NCBI GenBank assembly: GCA_029260075.1
Contig: JAJDDY010000067.1
Coordinates: forward strand, 62,001-126,000
Reading direction: 5' to 3'
Length of the DNA stretch: 64,000 nt
DNA from: Phycisphaerae bacterium
GTDB taxonomy: Bacteria; Planctomycetota; Phycisphaerae; UBA1845
Below, one piece after another: positions 9,224-16,755 of the stretch (position 1 is the stretch's first letter; the number at the start of each line of letters is the position of its first letter). Below the pieces are notes generated by a model. It had not been told where the DNA came from and searched no databases. It worked only from the letters and a program-made list of their open reading frames with translations. A program made the translations under genes and the position numbers.

Positions 9224-9844
9224 ATGACCAGCCAAAAAGCAACCCAAGACCTACCGCTCAAATGGGACACACCCCCCCGCTGGGCTGTGCAGGTGTTGAC
9301 GCAACCGCTGGCGCTTCTCAACGACCACGCCCACCTCGAGAAAAAAGCCGCGACTAACGCGCTCGTCTTGCTCAACCGCTGGCCGGAACCCAACCCGCCA
9401 GAGAACTGGGTGAAAGCCATGACCACCATCGCGCGGGACGAGGTCGAGCATTTGGCCATTGTCACGCGCCTGCTCGCTCGACGAGGCGGTCGCCTGACGC
9501 GTACGCACCGCAACCCCTACGCCCATGGCCTGCGCGACTTGGTCCGCATCGGGCATGGTCTGCAAGAGCTCATGGATCGCTTAATGATCAGCGCTCTGCT
9601 CGAAGCCCGCTCCTGCGAACGATTCATGCTCCTGGCCGACGTCGCCGAGGATCGCGAGTTGGCCAAGCTCTATCGAAGTCTGTACGCCTCCGAAGCCGGA
9701 CACTACCGAATCTTCATCGAACTTGCCCGAAGTCTACCCGACGCGACGGCTGTCACACGGCGATGGAAAGAACTGCTAACCGCCGAAGTCGACGTTATCC
9801 GCAACCAACGCCCCGGCCCCGGAATGCACACCGGCGTGGTGTAG
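9224..9844 (+). CDS. miaE: tRNA 2-methylthio-N6-isopentenyladenosine hydroxylase (MiaE)
   Basis: A 206-residue non-haem diiron protein that hydroxylates the isopentenyl group of ms2i6A at tRNA position 37. The ferritin-like ligand pattern is visible: LNDHAHLEKKAATNALVLL, ARDEVEHLAIV, EARSCERFMLLAD and SEAGHYRIF supply the Glu and ExxH ligands. Length and order match the MiaE family. The ATG at 9224 (MTSQKATQ) is chosen over an upstream in-frame ATG because the extension looks non-coding. No miaA or miaB lies in the window. An IR-A repeat follows the stop codon. Confidence 0.9.
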   Translation: MTSQKATQDLPLKWDTPPRWAVQVLTQPLALLNDHAHLEKKAATNALVLLNRWPEPNPPENWVKAMTTIARDEVEHLAIVTRLLARRGGRLTRTHRNPYAHGLRDLVRIGHGLQELMDRLMISALLEARSCERFMLLADVAEDRELAKLYRSLYASEAGHYRIFIELARSLPDATAVTRRWKELLTAEVDVIRNQRPGPGMHTGVV

Positions 9845-9922
9845 GATTGAGTGGAACGCGGTCGCGCAGGGATCGGCAACCTTCGCCAATCCAAGACGGC
9901 GCGTAAGAAGGGTTATGACAAA

Positions 9923-9992
9923 CCGAGCCGCGACCGTAAGGGAGCGGTTTTCGCCCGCGAAACCGGACCGTTTTCTCACGGGCGCGGCTTGG
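9923..9992. repeat. IR-A repeat copy 2
   Basis: Left arm CCGAGCCGCGACCGTAAGGG, right arm ending GGGCGCGGCTTGG. Flanked by GGTTATGACAAA on the left and CCCTTGTTAGAGG on the right, as in other copies. Confidence 0.85.
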
Positions 9993-10028
9993 GGAAACCC
10001 TTGTTAGAGGTCCTCTAAGGTAATCGAC

Positions 10029-10832
10029 CTACCTGTTCTGAACTGCCCAGGATCGCCATTGCGCCAACGCATTGGGTTGTTGCTTCGCTGGCAAATTAGG
10101 GTCGAAACCGAACGTCTCACCCGCCTTCTGGCGAAGCGCCGCAAAGGACACCGCTCGAACCCGTCGATCGTCGTCTTGAATTCCGAGCAAGAACGCGCTC
10201 TTCTGTTCCAGCACAAGATCCAATCGGCTGGCCATGGCAAACGCTTCCCACCGAACCTTTGCTGTGTCGTCTTTCATGCCCCGCCCAAGAAATCGGTCGA
10301 TTGTCGCCGGCGGTAACTTCAATGTGTTGCGCCCAGCGACCTGAAGAAGAAACCGGCGTGCCAAAACGGAGAGCTCGTCATAGCTCCGAATCGATTCGTG
10401 AATTCCCGCGGTCGCGTCCGCTGCGCCTTGTTCGTCATTCCCGCTGGTAGAAAGATACAATCGGACAAGTTCTGCCAACCGATTGGAACCCGAGACATCA
10501 AGCTTTGATTGGTGATCCGCCGTGAAAAACTCGCCCCGAGTCTTGAGAAACAACATAACCTGCTCACCAGGCACTAACCGCAGGCCGGGTGTTCTGGGGA
10601 GACGCCGCGAAATATCCCGCAACTGTATTTCAGGGGGAATCGCATTTCCCTTCACAACCGTAGCCACAGCAACATTGGCGACATCCGCCGTCTTCGAATT
10701 CACTCGGCCCGTGACGATAAGAGGTGCTTGTCCAACCAACTCGATCAGCGTATACAACTTGGGTCTTGCAACAGCATTGTTCCCGAGAAATGCAAAGCCG
10801 AGTATGGCGAATCCCGTGAGTCTTGTTGGCAT
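10029..10832 (-). CDS. Secreted protein with HEAT-like C-terminus, hypothetical
   Basis: A 267-residue protein. The ATG at 10832 has TTAGGAG eight bases upstream and is followed by a signal peptide (LTGFAILGFAFLGNNAVA, cleavage before RP). Open frame upstream of this is IR-B repeat and is discarded. The first half contains APLIVTGRVNSKTADVANVA, a beta-rich segment similar to those at the start of many secreted planctomycete proteins of unknown role. The C-terminal third has HEAT-like helices ending FGFDPNLPAKQQPNALAQW, a motif seen at the end of planctomycete HEAT-repeat proteins. Function unknown. Confidence 0.75.
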   Translation of the reverse strand: MPTRLTGFAILGFAFLGNNAVARPKLYTLIELVGQAPLIVTGRVNSKTADVANVAVATVVKGNAIPPEIQLRDISRRLPRTPGLRLVPGEQVMLFLKTRGEFFTADHQSKLDVSGSNRLAELVRLYLSTSGNDEQGAADATAGIHESIRSYDELSVLARRFLLQVAGRNTLKLPPATIDRFLGRGMKDDTAKVRWEAFAMASRLDLVLEQKSAFLLGIQDDDRRVRAVSFAALRQKAGETFGFDPNLPAKQQPNALAQWRSWAVQNR

Positions 10833-10907
10833 TGCTCTGACTCCTAATCGAATGCGAGGGCAATCCAGATACGTTCGCACGAGTGACCCAGTCTTTGCGC
10901 AACGGAG

Positions 10908-10987
10908 CGTGGGGGACGCACGCACAGGAGCACCCGTGCGACCCGGCGTCGATTCGACTCCGCCGCGGCCAAAGCCATGGGCCACCC
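10908..10987. repeat. IR-B repeat copy 1
   Basis: Right arm CGATTCGACTCCGCCGCGGC followed by AAAGCCATGGGCCACCC; the left side GTGGGGGACGCACGC is degenerate. It lies upstream of the HEAT-like gene in a 590-bp divergent gap. Confidence 0.85.
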
Positions 10988-11065
10988 GTCAATATGCTGT
11001 TGGCAGGCAACAACCTAAGCATGTTCCCATAATTCATATGTCAACGCCATCATATCAATATTTCC

Positions 11066-11199
11066 GAGAGCGTGTGTAAGACGTGCCGTGCAGACCGAGC
11101 CGCGACCGTGAGGGAGCGGTTGCGCACCTTGCACATGGACCGCTTCCTTACGGGCGAGGCTCGGTTTGAAGCACACCTTCTTAAACTCCCTCTGAGACA
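11066..11199. repeat. IR-A repeat copy 3
   Basis: Begins GAGAGCGTGTGTAAGA, core 11095-11164 with arms CCGAGCCGCGACCGTGAGGG and CCTTACGGGCGAGGCTCGG, ends with ACCTTCTTAAAC and a duplicated CTCTGAGACACC. With IR-B copy 1 it fills much of the gap 10833-11422; nothing else is seen there. Confidence 0.85.
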
Positions 11200-11422
11200 C
11201 CCTCTGAGACGCAAGGCTTGTGGGTGTCGACTAATCGACAAAATCTCTCTTGCGTCACCCGCACGATATCGTAAAGACATATGGAGGTTGCTGCGCTGGT
11301 GGCCCGACGTCCGCTTTGGAAGTGGGCGATCCATTACCCGGTGCGGCATGGTCACCATTCTATTCGTCGCGATCGCGACACCAGGTCCGGATTACGTACC
11401 GGCACATCTGGAAGGGACGCCC

Positions 11423-12787
11423 ATGCGCATGTCCACTTTGTCCGCGAAACGCGGATGCCAAAGGGCGATTCTCGCCCCACTCGCACTCGGATTACTCCTA
11501 TCATCCGCCTCAGCTCAGCAATTTCTTACGGAACCACCCGAATTCCCTCCTGACCTACCCGGGCCAAGCTCGCCACTGTCCAACGACCAATGCACACTCC
11601 TGGCCGGCGGGCAAATTGATCCGGGGGACGTCGATTGGGTTCGAGTCGTCCTGCCCTCAGCCAGCCTGAACACCGTCGTGGATGTCGACTTTGAAAACGG
11701 TCAGGGCAGCGGCTTGCTGCTTGTGGCTGTCGTCGGCGGGGGCACCGTTTTCGCCATGAGCGATGGAAATGGAACTACGGACGATCTTTGCGGACTCGGA
11801 GCGTTCACCACGCCGCCGGGCAGCTCCTTGGACATGGCCGCTGATATGGGTGCGACCGGCGAGGGGGCTGTGCTCGACATCGGCGTTACCGGATTCGGTG
11901 ACTTCGGTTTCGCCGGCGGTCACACTCAAACGTTCACCTACGAAATATGGGTATTCGCCGACAGTGGAGACACGGGGTGCGCAAGCGATCTGGACTGCGA
12001 CGATGGCGTGCTCTGTACGGTAGACCTGTGCAACGCAGGTACAGGCATGTGCGACAACATTCCAGACAATGCGTTCTGCGACAATGGATTGTTCTGTGAT
12101 GGCGTCGAAGTGTGTGACCAGGTTGACGACTGCTTGATCGGTTTCACGCCATGCGCGTCGGATGAAAGCTGTGACGAGATCGATGGCTGCTTGGCGCCGC
12201 CGATGGCTTCCTTGGACATTCGTCCTGGAACTTGCCCGAATCGACTCAACCGCCGCTCGAACGAGCGTCTGCCGGTGGCGCTGGTCGGAAGTGCGACGTT
12301 TGACGTATCGCTCGTTGATCCGTCGACGCTTCTGTTGACGCGCGCCGATGGTCTCGGCGGAGCCGTAGCGCCAGAGAGCAAGCGGGGCCAAACTCGTTAT
12401 AAGATCAAGGATGTGACCGCCCCACCCGATGCGGAATTGTGTGGCTGCTTTCCGCGCAACGAACTGGATGACGACAGTGACGATGGCGACTCCGGAGACG
12501 ATGATTCGGAAGATGACGCACGGAAGAGCAGATCGCGTGAAAAGAAACATCAGCGTTACGAAGATGGGGAGCGAAACGATGACGGTATCGACGACATGCT
12601 GCTCAAGTTTCGCACCAACGACATCGTGACGCAGTTGGAGTTGCGCGACGTCGCGGCAGGCGACGTTGTACTGCTGACGCTAACAGGAACGTTGCTCGAC
12701 GGTACGTCGTTTTCAGCCACCGACTGTGTGACGTTGGTGCCCGATCGTGTGAACAGCGGATCACGTCGCGGACGGCGGGAACACTAA
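11423..12787 (+). CDS. Secreted Cys-rich protein, planctomycete type
   Basis: A 454-residue exported protein. The ATG at 11423 has GGAAGGGA upstream; the frame before it is repeat sequence. Signal peptide AILAPLALGLLLSSASA precedes QQ. Next comes a beta-rich region, then a Cys cluster around residues 185-255 (CASDLDCDDGVLCTVDLCN, CDNGLFCDGVEVC) like the CTxDxC modules of secreted planctomycete and myxobacterial proteins. The C-terminal region starts LDIRPGTCPNRLNRRSNERL and ends in DDMLLKFRTNDIVTQLEL, a recurrent domain in such proteins. It is interrupted by about 45 residues of Asp/Glu/Ser then Lys/Arg-rich low-complexity sequence. Probably cell surface or extracellular; role unknown. Confidence 0.75.
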   Translation: MRMSTLSAKRGCQRAILAPLALGLLLSSASAQQFLTEPPEFPPDLPGPSSPLSNDQCTLLAGGQIDPGDVDWVRVVLPSASLNTVVDVDFENGQGSGLLLVAVVGGGTVFAMSDGNGTTDDLCGLGAFTTPPGSSLDMAADMGATGEGAVLDIGVTGFGDFGFAGGHTQTFTYEIWVFADSGDTGCASDLDCDDGVLCTVDLCNAGTGMCDNIPDNAFCDNGLFCDGVEVCDQVDDCLIGFTPCASDESCDEIDGCLAPPMASLDIRPGTCPNRLNRRSNERLPVALVGSATFDVSLVDPSTLLLTRADGLGGAVAPESKRGQTRYKIKDVTAPPDAELCGCFPRNELDDDSDDGDSGDDDSEDDARKSRSREKKHQRYEDGERNDDGIDDMLLKFRTNDIVTQLELRDVAAGDVVLLTLTGTLLDGTSFSATDCVTLVPDRVNSGSRRGRREH

Positions 12788-12909
12788 GAGCGTGTTTAAG
12801 AAGGGCCGCTTCAGACCGAGCCGCGACTGTCAGGGAGCGGTCTTCGCACTTGTAACCGGACTGCGTCTTTACGGACACGGCTGTGAAAAAGACTTGTCAG
12901 ACACGCTCT
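12787..12909. repeat. IR-A repeat copy 4, full palindrome
   Basis: The most complete IR-A copy: outer arms AGAGCGTGT and ACACGCTCT, then TTAAGAAGG, CCGAGCCGCGACTGTCAGGG and a partly diverged right arm. It starts at the last base of the preceding stop codon, so it may also act as a 3' hairpin. Confidence 0.9.
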
Positions 12910-12987
12910 ATTAGCTTGTTGAAGAAAGCGGGCCTTCAGCCGAGACGCAGCGATGCCGCCAGTGACGATGGGCTACGCCCCCAATCA

Positions 12988-13048
12988 GGAGGAAGAAATT
13001 GCCAACGGAGCACCGGCTGGAAGCCGGTGCCACACTTTTTCAACAGGG
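12988..13048. repeat. IR-C repeat copy 2 (reverse orientation)
   Basis: CACCGGCTGGAAGCCGGTGC followed by CACACTTTTTCAACAGG, reverse complement of the other copies. The stretch before it (12912-12987) starts TTGTTGAAGAAAGCGGGCC, a decayed second piece. It lies downstream of the fabI stop. Confidence 0.85.
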
Positions 13049-13066
13049 TGTTAACGCCGCGCGAAT

Positions 13067-13846
13067 CTACAACCCGACGATGTTGTATCCCGCGTCGACA
13101 AAGAGGTTCTCGCCGGTCACGCCGCTGGACAGATCGCTGAGCAGGTAGACGGCTGTCTTGCCCACTTCTTCGGTTTCGATGTTTCGGTGCAGCGGCGACT
13201 TGCCAGCCACCCACTCGAAAATCTCGTCGATACCGCCGACCGCCATGGACGACAACGTACGCAACGGACCAGCGCTCACGGTGTTCACGCGGATTCCGTG
13301 ATCGCCGAGTTCCAACGCCAGGTATCGCGCGGAGGCTTCGAGCGCTGCCTTCGACACACCCATGACGTTGTAACCGGGAATGGCCTTCTGACTTCCGAAG
13401 TAGGTCATCGCGATGATCGAGCCGCCCTTGGGCATGAGTTCCTTAGCTCGATTTGCCATCGCAACCAGCGAGTAGGCGGAGATGTCCAACGCTTGCGCGA
13501 ACACATCTCGCGGCGTTTCGGTGAACTTGCCGGGCTTGAGATAAGCACGGTCGGCGTAGGCAATGGAATGCACGGCGAAATCGATCGTGTCGAACCGCTC
13601 CTTGGTGGCTGCGAAGGTCGCATCGAGGTCGTCGTCTTTGGTGGCGTCGCAGGGCAACATCCACGGATCGGCGAACCCGGCGTCGTTGAGGGCTCGGCGC
13701 ACGCGCCGCTCGTTCTTTTCACCCGGTAGATACGGGAAACCGCACGTCGCCCCTTCCGCCGCAAGACTCTTGGCGACGTAGCAGGCGATGCTGCGATCGT
13801 TGGCAACTCCAAAAACCAACCCTCTTCGATGTTCAAGTAGCCCCAT
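13067..13846 (-). CDS. fabI: Enoyl-[acyl-carrier-protein] reductase (NADH), FabI
   Basis: A 259-residue short-chain dehydrogenase-type enzyme for the last step of each fatty-acid elongation cycle. The FabI form of the nucleotide site is present (GLVFGVANDRSIACYVAKSL), with HSIAYADRAYL in the substrate region. The catalytic set Tyr149, Tyr159 and Lys166 (TYFGSQKAIPGYNVMGVSK) has the spacing known for E. coli Tyr146/Tyr156/Lys163. The C-terminal DLSSGVTGENLFVDAGYNIVG is typical. Length matches the family. It lies 500 bp downstream of uppS on the same strand, separated by repeats, so it likely has its own promoter. Confidence 0.95.
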   Translation of the reverse strand: MGLLEHRRGLVFGVANDRSIACYVAKSLAAEGATCGFPYLPGEKNERRVRRALNDAGFADPWMLPCDATKDDDLDATFAATKERFDTIDFAVHSIAYADRAYLKPGKFTETPRDVFAQALDISAYSLVAMANRAKELMPKGGSIIAMTYFGSQKAIPGYNVMGVSKAALEASARYLALELGDHGIRVNTVSAGPLRTLSSMAVGGIDEIFEWVAGKSPLHRNIETEEVGKTAVYLLSDLSSGVTGENLFVDAGYNIVGL

Positions 13847-14108
13847 ATCGCTCTCTTTCGTTTGGTTTCAATACACGCCCACACCGAGTAGTCGAGATTC
13901 CTACGCATCGGACCGGACCCTGGAACGAGTGGCCGCAGCGCACGGACGCAGACGGCCACCATAACCACCTGCCATTGTCGCCATTGTGTCGCGATCCAGC
14001 AAGCACCTGTGGCAAAGATTGCAGTGCGGGCCTCGAAAATACCTCCGTTTCGCCCCCGTGTCCGTTCAGAACATCTGCGAGAAGACGTATCAAGGGGTTT
14101 GTGTTGAA

Positions 14109-14200
14109 CCGAGCCGCGATCGTGAGGAAGCGGTTTTTGGGTTTGCGATGAACCGAGCTACGACCGTAAGGAAGCGGTTTTTCACCCGCAAGCCCGCACG
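14109..14200. repeat. IR-A repeat copy 5, rearranged
   Basis: Two left arms in tandem (14109-14137 and 14153-14182), each CCGAGC followed by CGTGAGGAAGCGG or CGTAAGGAAGCGG, with no right arm. A GGGTTTGCGATGAA flank precedes the second, as in copy 1. Confidence 0.8.
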
Positions 14201-14233
14201 TGAACACGGGACTTGCCGCCGTCAAAAGTCGGG

Positions 14234-14284
14234 AGTCGCTAATGGATCACTGGCTGGAAGCTCGGTGCCACACTTCTTCCACAG
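14234..14284. repeat. IR-C repeat copy 3 (reverse orientation)
   Basis: GCTAATGGATCACTGGCTGG then AAGCTCGGTGCCACACTTCT. Together with IR-A copy 5 it accounts for the right half of the gap 13847-14346; no gene or clear promoter is seen in the left half. Confidence 0.8.
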
Positions 14285-14346
14285 ACTACCAGAGGCGTCT
14301 CGCACATGTTCTCAGACAACGTGACGGGCGCCGAGCGTGCGCTTGA

Positions 14347-15120
14347 TTAGAGGGGTGCCGGCGTGTCAGCCACGTCCACATCGCCAAACCGCCGCTGACG
14401 CTCGGCGAAGTCTTTGATGGCGGAATTGAGGTCGTCGGTCGTGAACTCGGGCCATGGTTTCACGCAGACGTGAATCTCAGCATAGCTGATCTGCCAAAGC
14501 AGGAAGTTGCTGACCCGTCGTTCGTTGGCGGTTCGAACCAGTAGGTCCGGGTCGGGCAGTCCGGCGGTATATAGCGCGTCGGAAATCATCTGTTCGTCGA
14601 TCGCGTCCGGGGCATGTTTGCCGTCAACTACATCTTTCGCGATGCCTCGAACGGCGTCGACGATTTCACCTCGGGCGCCGTAATTGAGCGCGAGGCAAAG
14701 TGTCAACCCGTCGTTGTTCCGGCTCACCTCGACGGTCTTGTCCATCTCCTTGAGCACCGGATCCGGGAGACCCGTTCGCCTTCCCAGATGTCGAAAACGG
14801 ACATTGTGCGTCATGATCGTCTCACGCTCGGACGCGAGGTAGCGAACGTAGAGGTCCATGAGAAAATCGACTTCGTCCGCCGGACGCTTCCAGTTTTCCG
14901 TACTAAAACTGTAGAGCGTTAGCACCTTGATACCCAATTCGGCGCAGTGCGTGACGATGGCGTTGACGGATTCGGCACCGCGGCGATGCCCTTCAATTCT
15001 CGGCAGGTCGCGCTGCTTCGCCCACCGACCGTTGCCGTCCATGATGATGGCGATGTGTCTGGGCAATTGTTCGGGCGAAAGCCCAAGGATGACTTTGGGG
15101 TCGAGCGGTGGATCGATCAT
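14347..15120 (-). CDS. uppS: Isoprenyl transferase, undecaprenyl diphosphate synthase type
   Basis: A 257-residue cis-prenyltransferase that extends farnesyl diphosphate to the C55 lipid carrier for peptidoglycan. The catalytic loop IAIIMDGNGRWAKQR (Asp28) is present, followed by GHRRGAESV, LYSFSTENWKRP and the C-terminal SNFLLWQISYAEIH. In the RTxGExR diphosphate-binding motif the sequence here is RTANERR, so the usual Gly is Asn. The ATG at 15120 lies seven bases after the purA stop. An in-frame upstream start would run inside purA and is rejected. Confidence 0.95.
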   Translation of the reverse strand: MIDPPLDPKVILGLSPEQLPRHIAIIMDGNGRWAKQRDLPRIEGHRRGAESVNAIVTHCAELGIKVLTLYSFSTENWKRPADEVDFLMDLYVRYLASERETIMTHNVRFRHLGRRTGLPDPVLKEMDKTVEVSRNNDGLTLCLALNYGARGEIVDAVRGIAKDVVDGKHAPDAIDEQMISDALYTAGLPDPDLLVRTANERRVSNFLLWQISYAEIHVCVKPWPEFTTDDLNSAIKDFAERQRRFGDVDVADTPAPL

Positions 15121-15127
15121 GAAATCG

Positions 15128-16471
15128 TCACGCGTTGGTTGGCTCGGGAACGTCGATGAGATCGGTGAGATCGCCGCGGAGCAAAGTTTGAGATCGATCC
15201 GGACCCACGCCCACCAGCGTGATGGGCGCACCGATCAGGGATTCAAGACGTTCAAGGTATCGCACAGCCGTAGCCGGAAGCTCATCAAAACTCCGAATGG
15301 CTGTGAGGTCTTCCGACCAGCCGGAGTGATACTCCATAACCGGCTCGAGCTGCGACTGACAGGCGGCATCAGCCGGGAGCGTGTCGACGGTCTCTCCGTT
15401 CAGGCGATAGCCTATGCAAATTCCGACGCGATCGAACCCGCTAAGCGTGTCGAGGTGCATGAGGGCGATGTCCGTTGCGGCTGAGAGGCGAACGCCATAG
15501 CGACAGGCGACGGCGTCGAACCAGCCACATCGTCGTGGTCGACCCGTGGTCGTTCCATACTCGTGTCCGGCTTCACGGATTCGGTCGCCGGTCTCGTCGG
15601 TAAGTTCACTCATAAAAGGCCCGGACCCAACACGGGTGGAATAAGATTTCACCACGCCGATGCGCCGCGTCACCACGAGTGGGGAAACGCCGGCGCCGCA
15701 TCCGATGCCGTGCGGACCGGTGCTGCTGGACGTAACGAACGGATAGGTACCGTGGTCAATATCCAGCAACAGTCCGTTGGCGCCTTCGAACAGAATCGTC
15801 CGCCCGTCGTCCATAAGCTGATGAAGCAGCGCAGCCGTATCACATACACATGGTTTGAGGCGCGCTCGCGCCGTGCTCATGTCCGCAAGCACCTTATCTG
15901 CGTCGAGATCGACCTCAGTGTCGTACACCATGTCAAGCAGTCGCTTGCGCTCGCCAACAACCTGACGAACACGCGAGTCGAAGCCGGATTCGTCGGCAAG
16001 ATCGCTAAAGCGGAAGGCCGCATGACGGCGCATCTTGTCCGCATAGCATGGCCCGATCCCACGCGCGGTCGTACCGATACGGGCCTTGTCTGAAACTTGA
16101 CGTTCACCAAGTTGGTCTTCGAGCTTGTGGTAGGGCATGACGAGGTGCGCGCGGTCGGAAATCTTGAGTCGGCCGGTCACGGCCACGCCGCGCGCTTCCA
16201 ACTCATCGATCTCGGACAACAGCGCGATAGGATCGACGACGACACCGGGACCAATCACGCCGAGGGCGGCATCGTGCAAGACACCGGCGGGGAGCAAGTG
16301 CAGGGCGAACTTTTTTCCGGCCACACAGACGGTGTGCCCGGCGTTAGCGCCGCCGTTAAAGCGGACGACCGCGCCGAACGCGGGGCAAAGAAGATCGACA
16401 ACCTTGCCTTTCCCCTCGTCGCCCCACCCAAGACCGAACACGCACGTATGTTGCTTGTTGGCAGGAATCAC
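15128..16471 (-). CDS. purA: Adenylosuccinate synthetase
   Basis: A 447-residue GTP-dependent ligase that joins IMP and aspartate in AMP synthesis. The phosphate-binding loop GLGWGDEGKGKVVDLL and the substrate motif RFNGGANAGHTV are at the N-terminus. Other family blocks are TTARGIGPCYADK, FEGANGLLLDIDHGTYPFVT and TTTGRPRRCGWFD. Length is slightly above the E. coli enzyme. Start is GTG at 16471 with GGATG upstream. It heads a two-gene unit with uppS and is divergent from glnA across 284 bp of AT-rich sequence. Confidence 0.96.
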   Translation of the reverse strand: MIPANKQHTCVFGLGWGDEGKGKVVDLLCPAFGAVVRFNGGANAGHTVCVAGKKFALHLLPAGVLHDAALGVIGPGVVVDPIALLSEIDELEARGVAVTGRLKISDRAHLVMPYHKLEDQLGERQVSDKARIGTTARGIGPCYADKMRRHAAFRFSDLADESGFDSRVRQVVGERKRLLDMVYDTEVDLDADKVLADMSTARARLKPCVCDTAALLHQLMDDGRTILFEGANGLLLDIDHGTYPFVTSSSTGPHGIGCGAGVSPLVVTRRIGVVKSYSTRVGSGPFMSELTDETGDRIREAGHEYGTTTGRPRRCGWFDAVACRYGVRLSAATDIALMHLDTLSGFDRVGICIGYRLNGETVDTLPADAACQSQLEPVMEYHSGWSEDLTAIRSFDELPATAVRYLERLESLIGAPITLVGVGPDRSQTLLRGDLTDLIDVPEPTNA

Positions 16472-16629
16472 AAGAGCATCCAGTTATCGGCGGCCGCCGA
16501 TGCCTATCCAAAGAAGTTGGGCGAGGATTAGACCCCCGAAACTCGACGACGCCCATCTCCCGTACGCTATCGGCCGGCGTCGACAATGTCAATGTTCGCA
16601 GGATTGCGATAAAAAAACTAGCGCTAATG

Positions 16630-16699
16630 TTAACCGAGTTAATTTTTATGGTAATTGTCATGGAATTTATTTGACAATTGTGTCGTATTATCTTAACGT
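16630..16699 (+). promoter_or_regulatory. AT-rich glnA upstream region with two dyad sites
   Basis: In a locally AT-rich block are a perfect dyad TTAAC-CGA-GTTAA (16630-16642) and a second, AATTGTCA at 16653-16660 with TGACAATT at 16672-16679. The second overlaps a TTGACA at 16671-16676; TAACGT at 16694-16699 is 17 bases further on, a weak -10 candidate. This layout suggests a repressor or activator site controlling glnA, and perhaps purA on the other strand. No known regulator consensus is assigned. Confidence 0.5.
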
Positions 16700-16755
16700 T
16701 CTCATCGTGTTAGCTTTTTCGATCCACGACGTGCTTTTTGTTGCGAGGAAGAATC

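Noticed and set aside
11657-12550. Open frame of 297 codons antisense to the secreted Cys-rich protein
   Set aside because: The plus-strand protein has a signal peptide and recognisable domains; the antisense frame has none.
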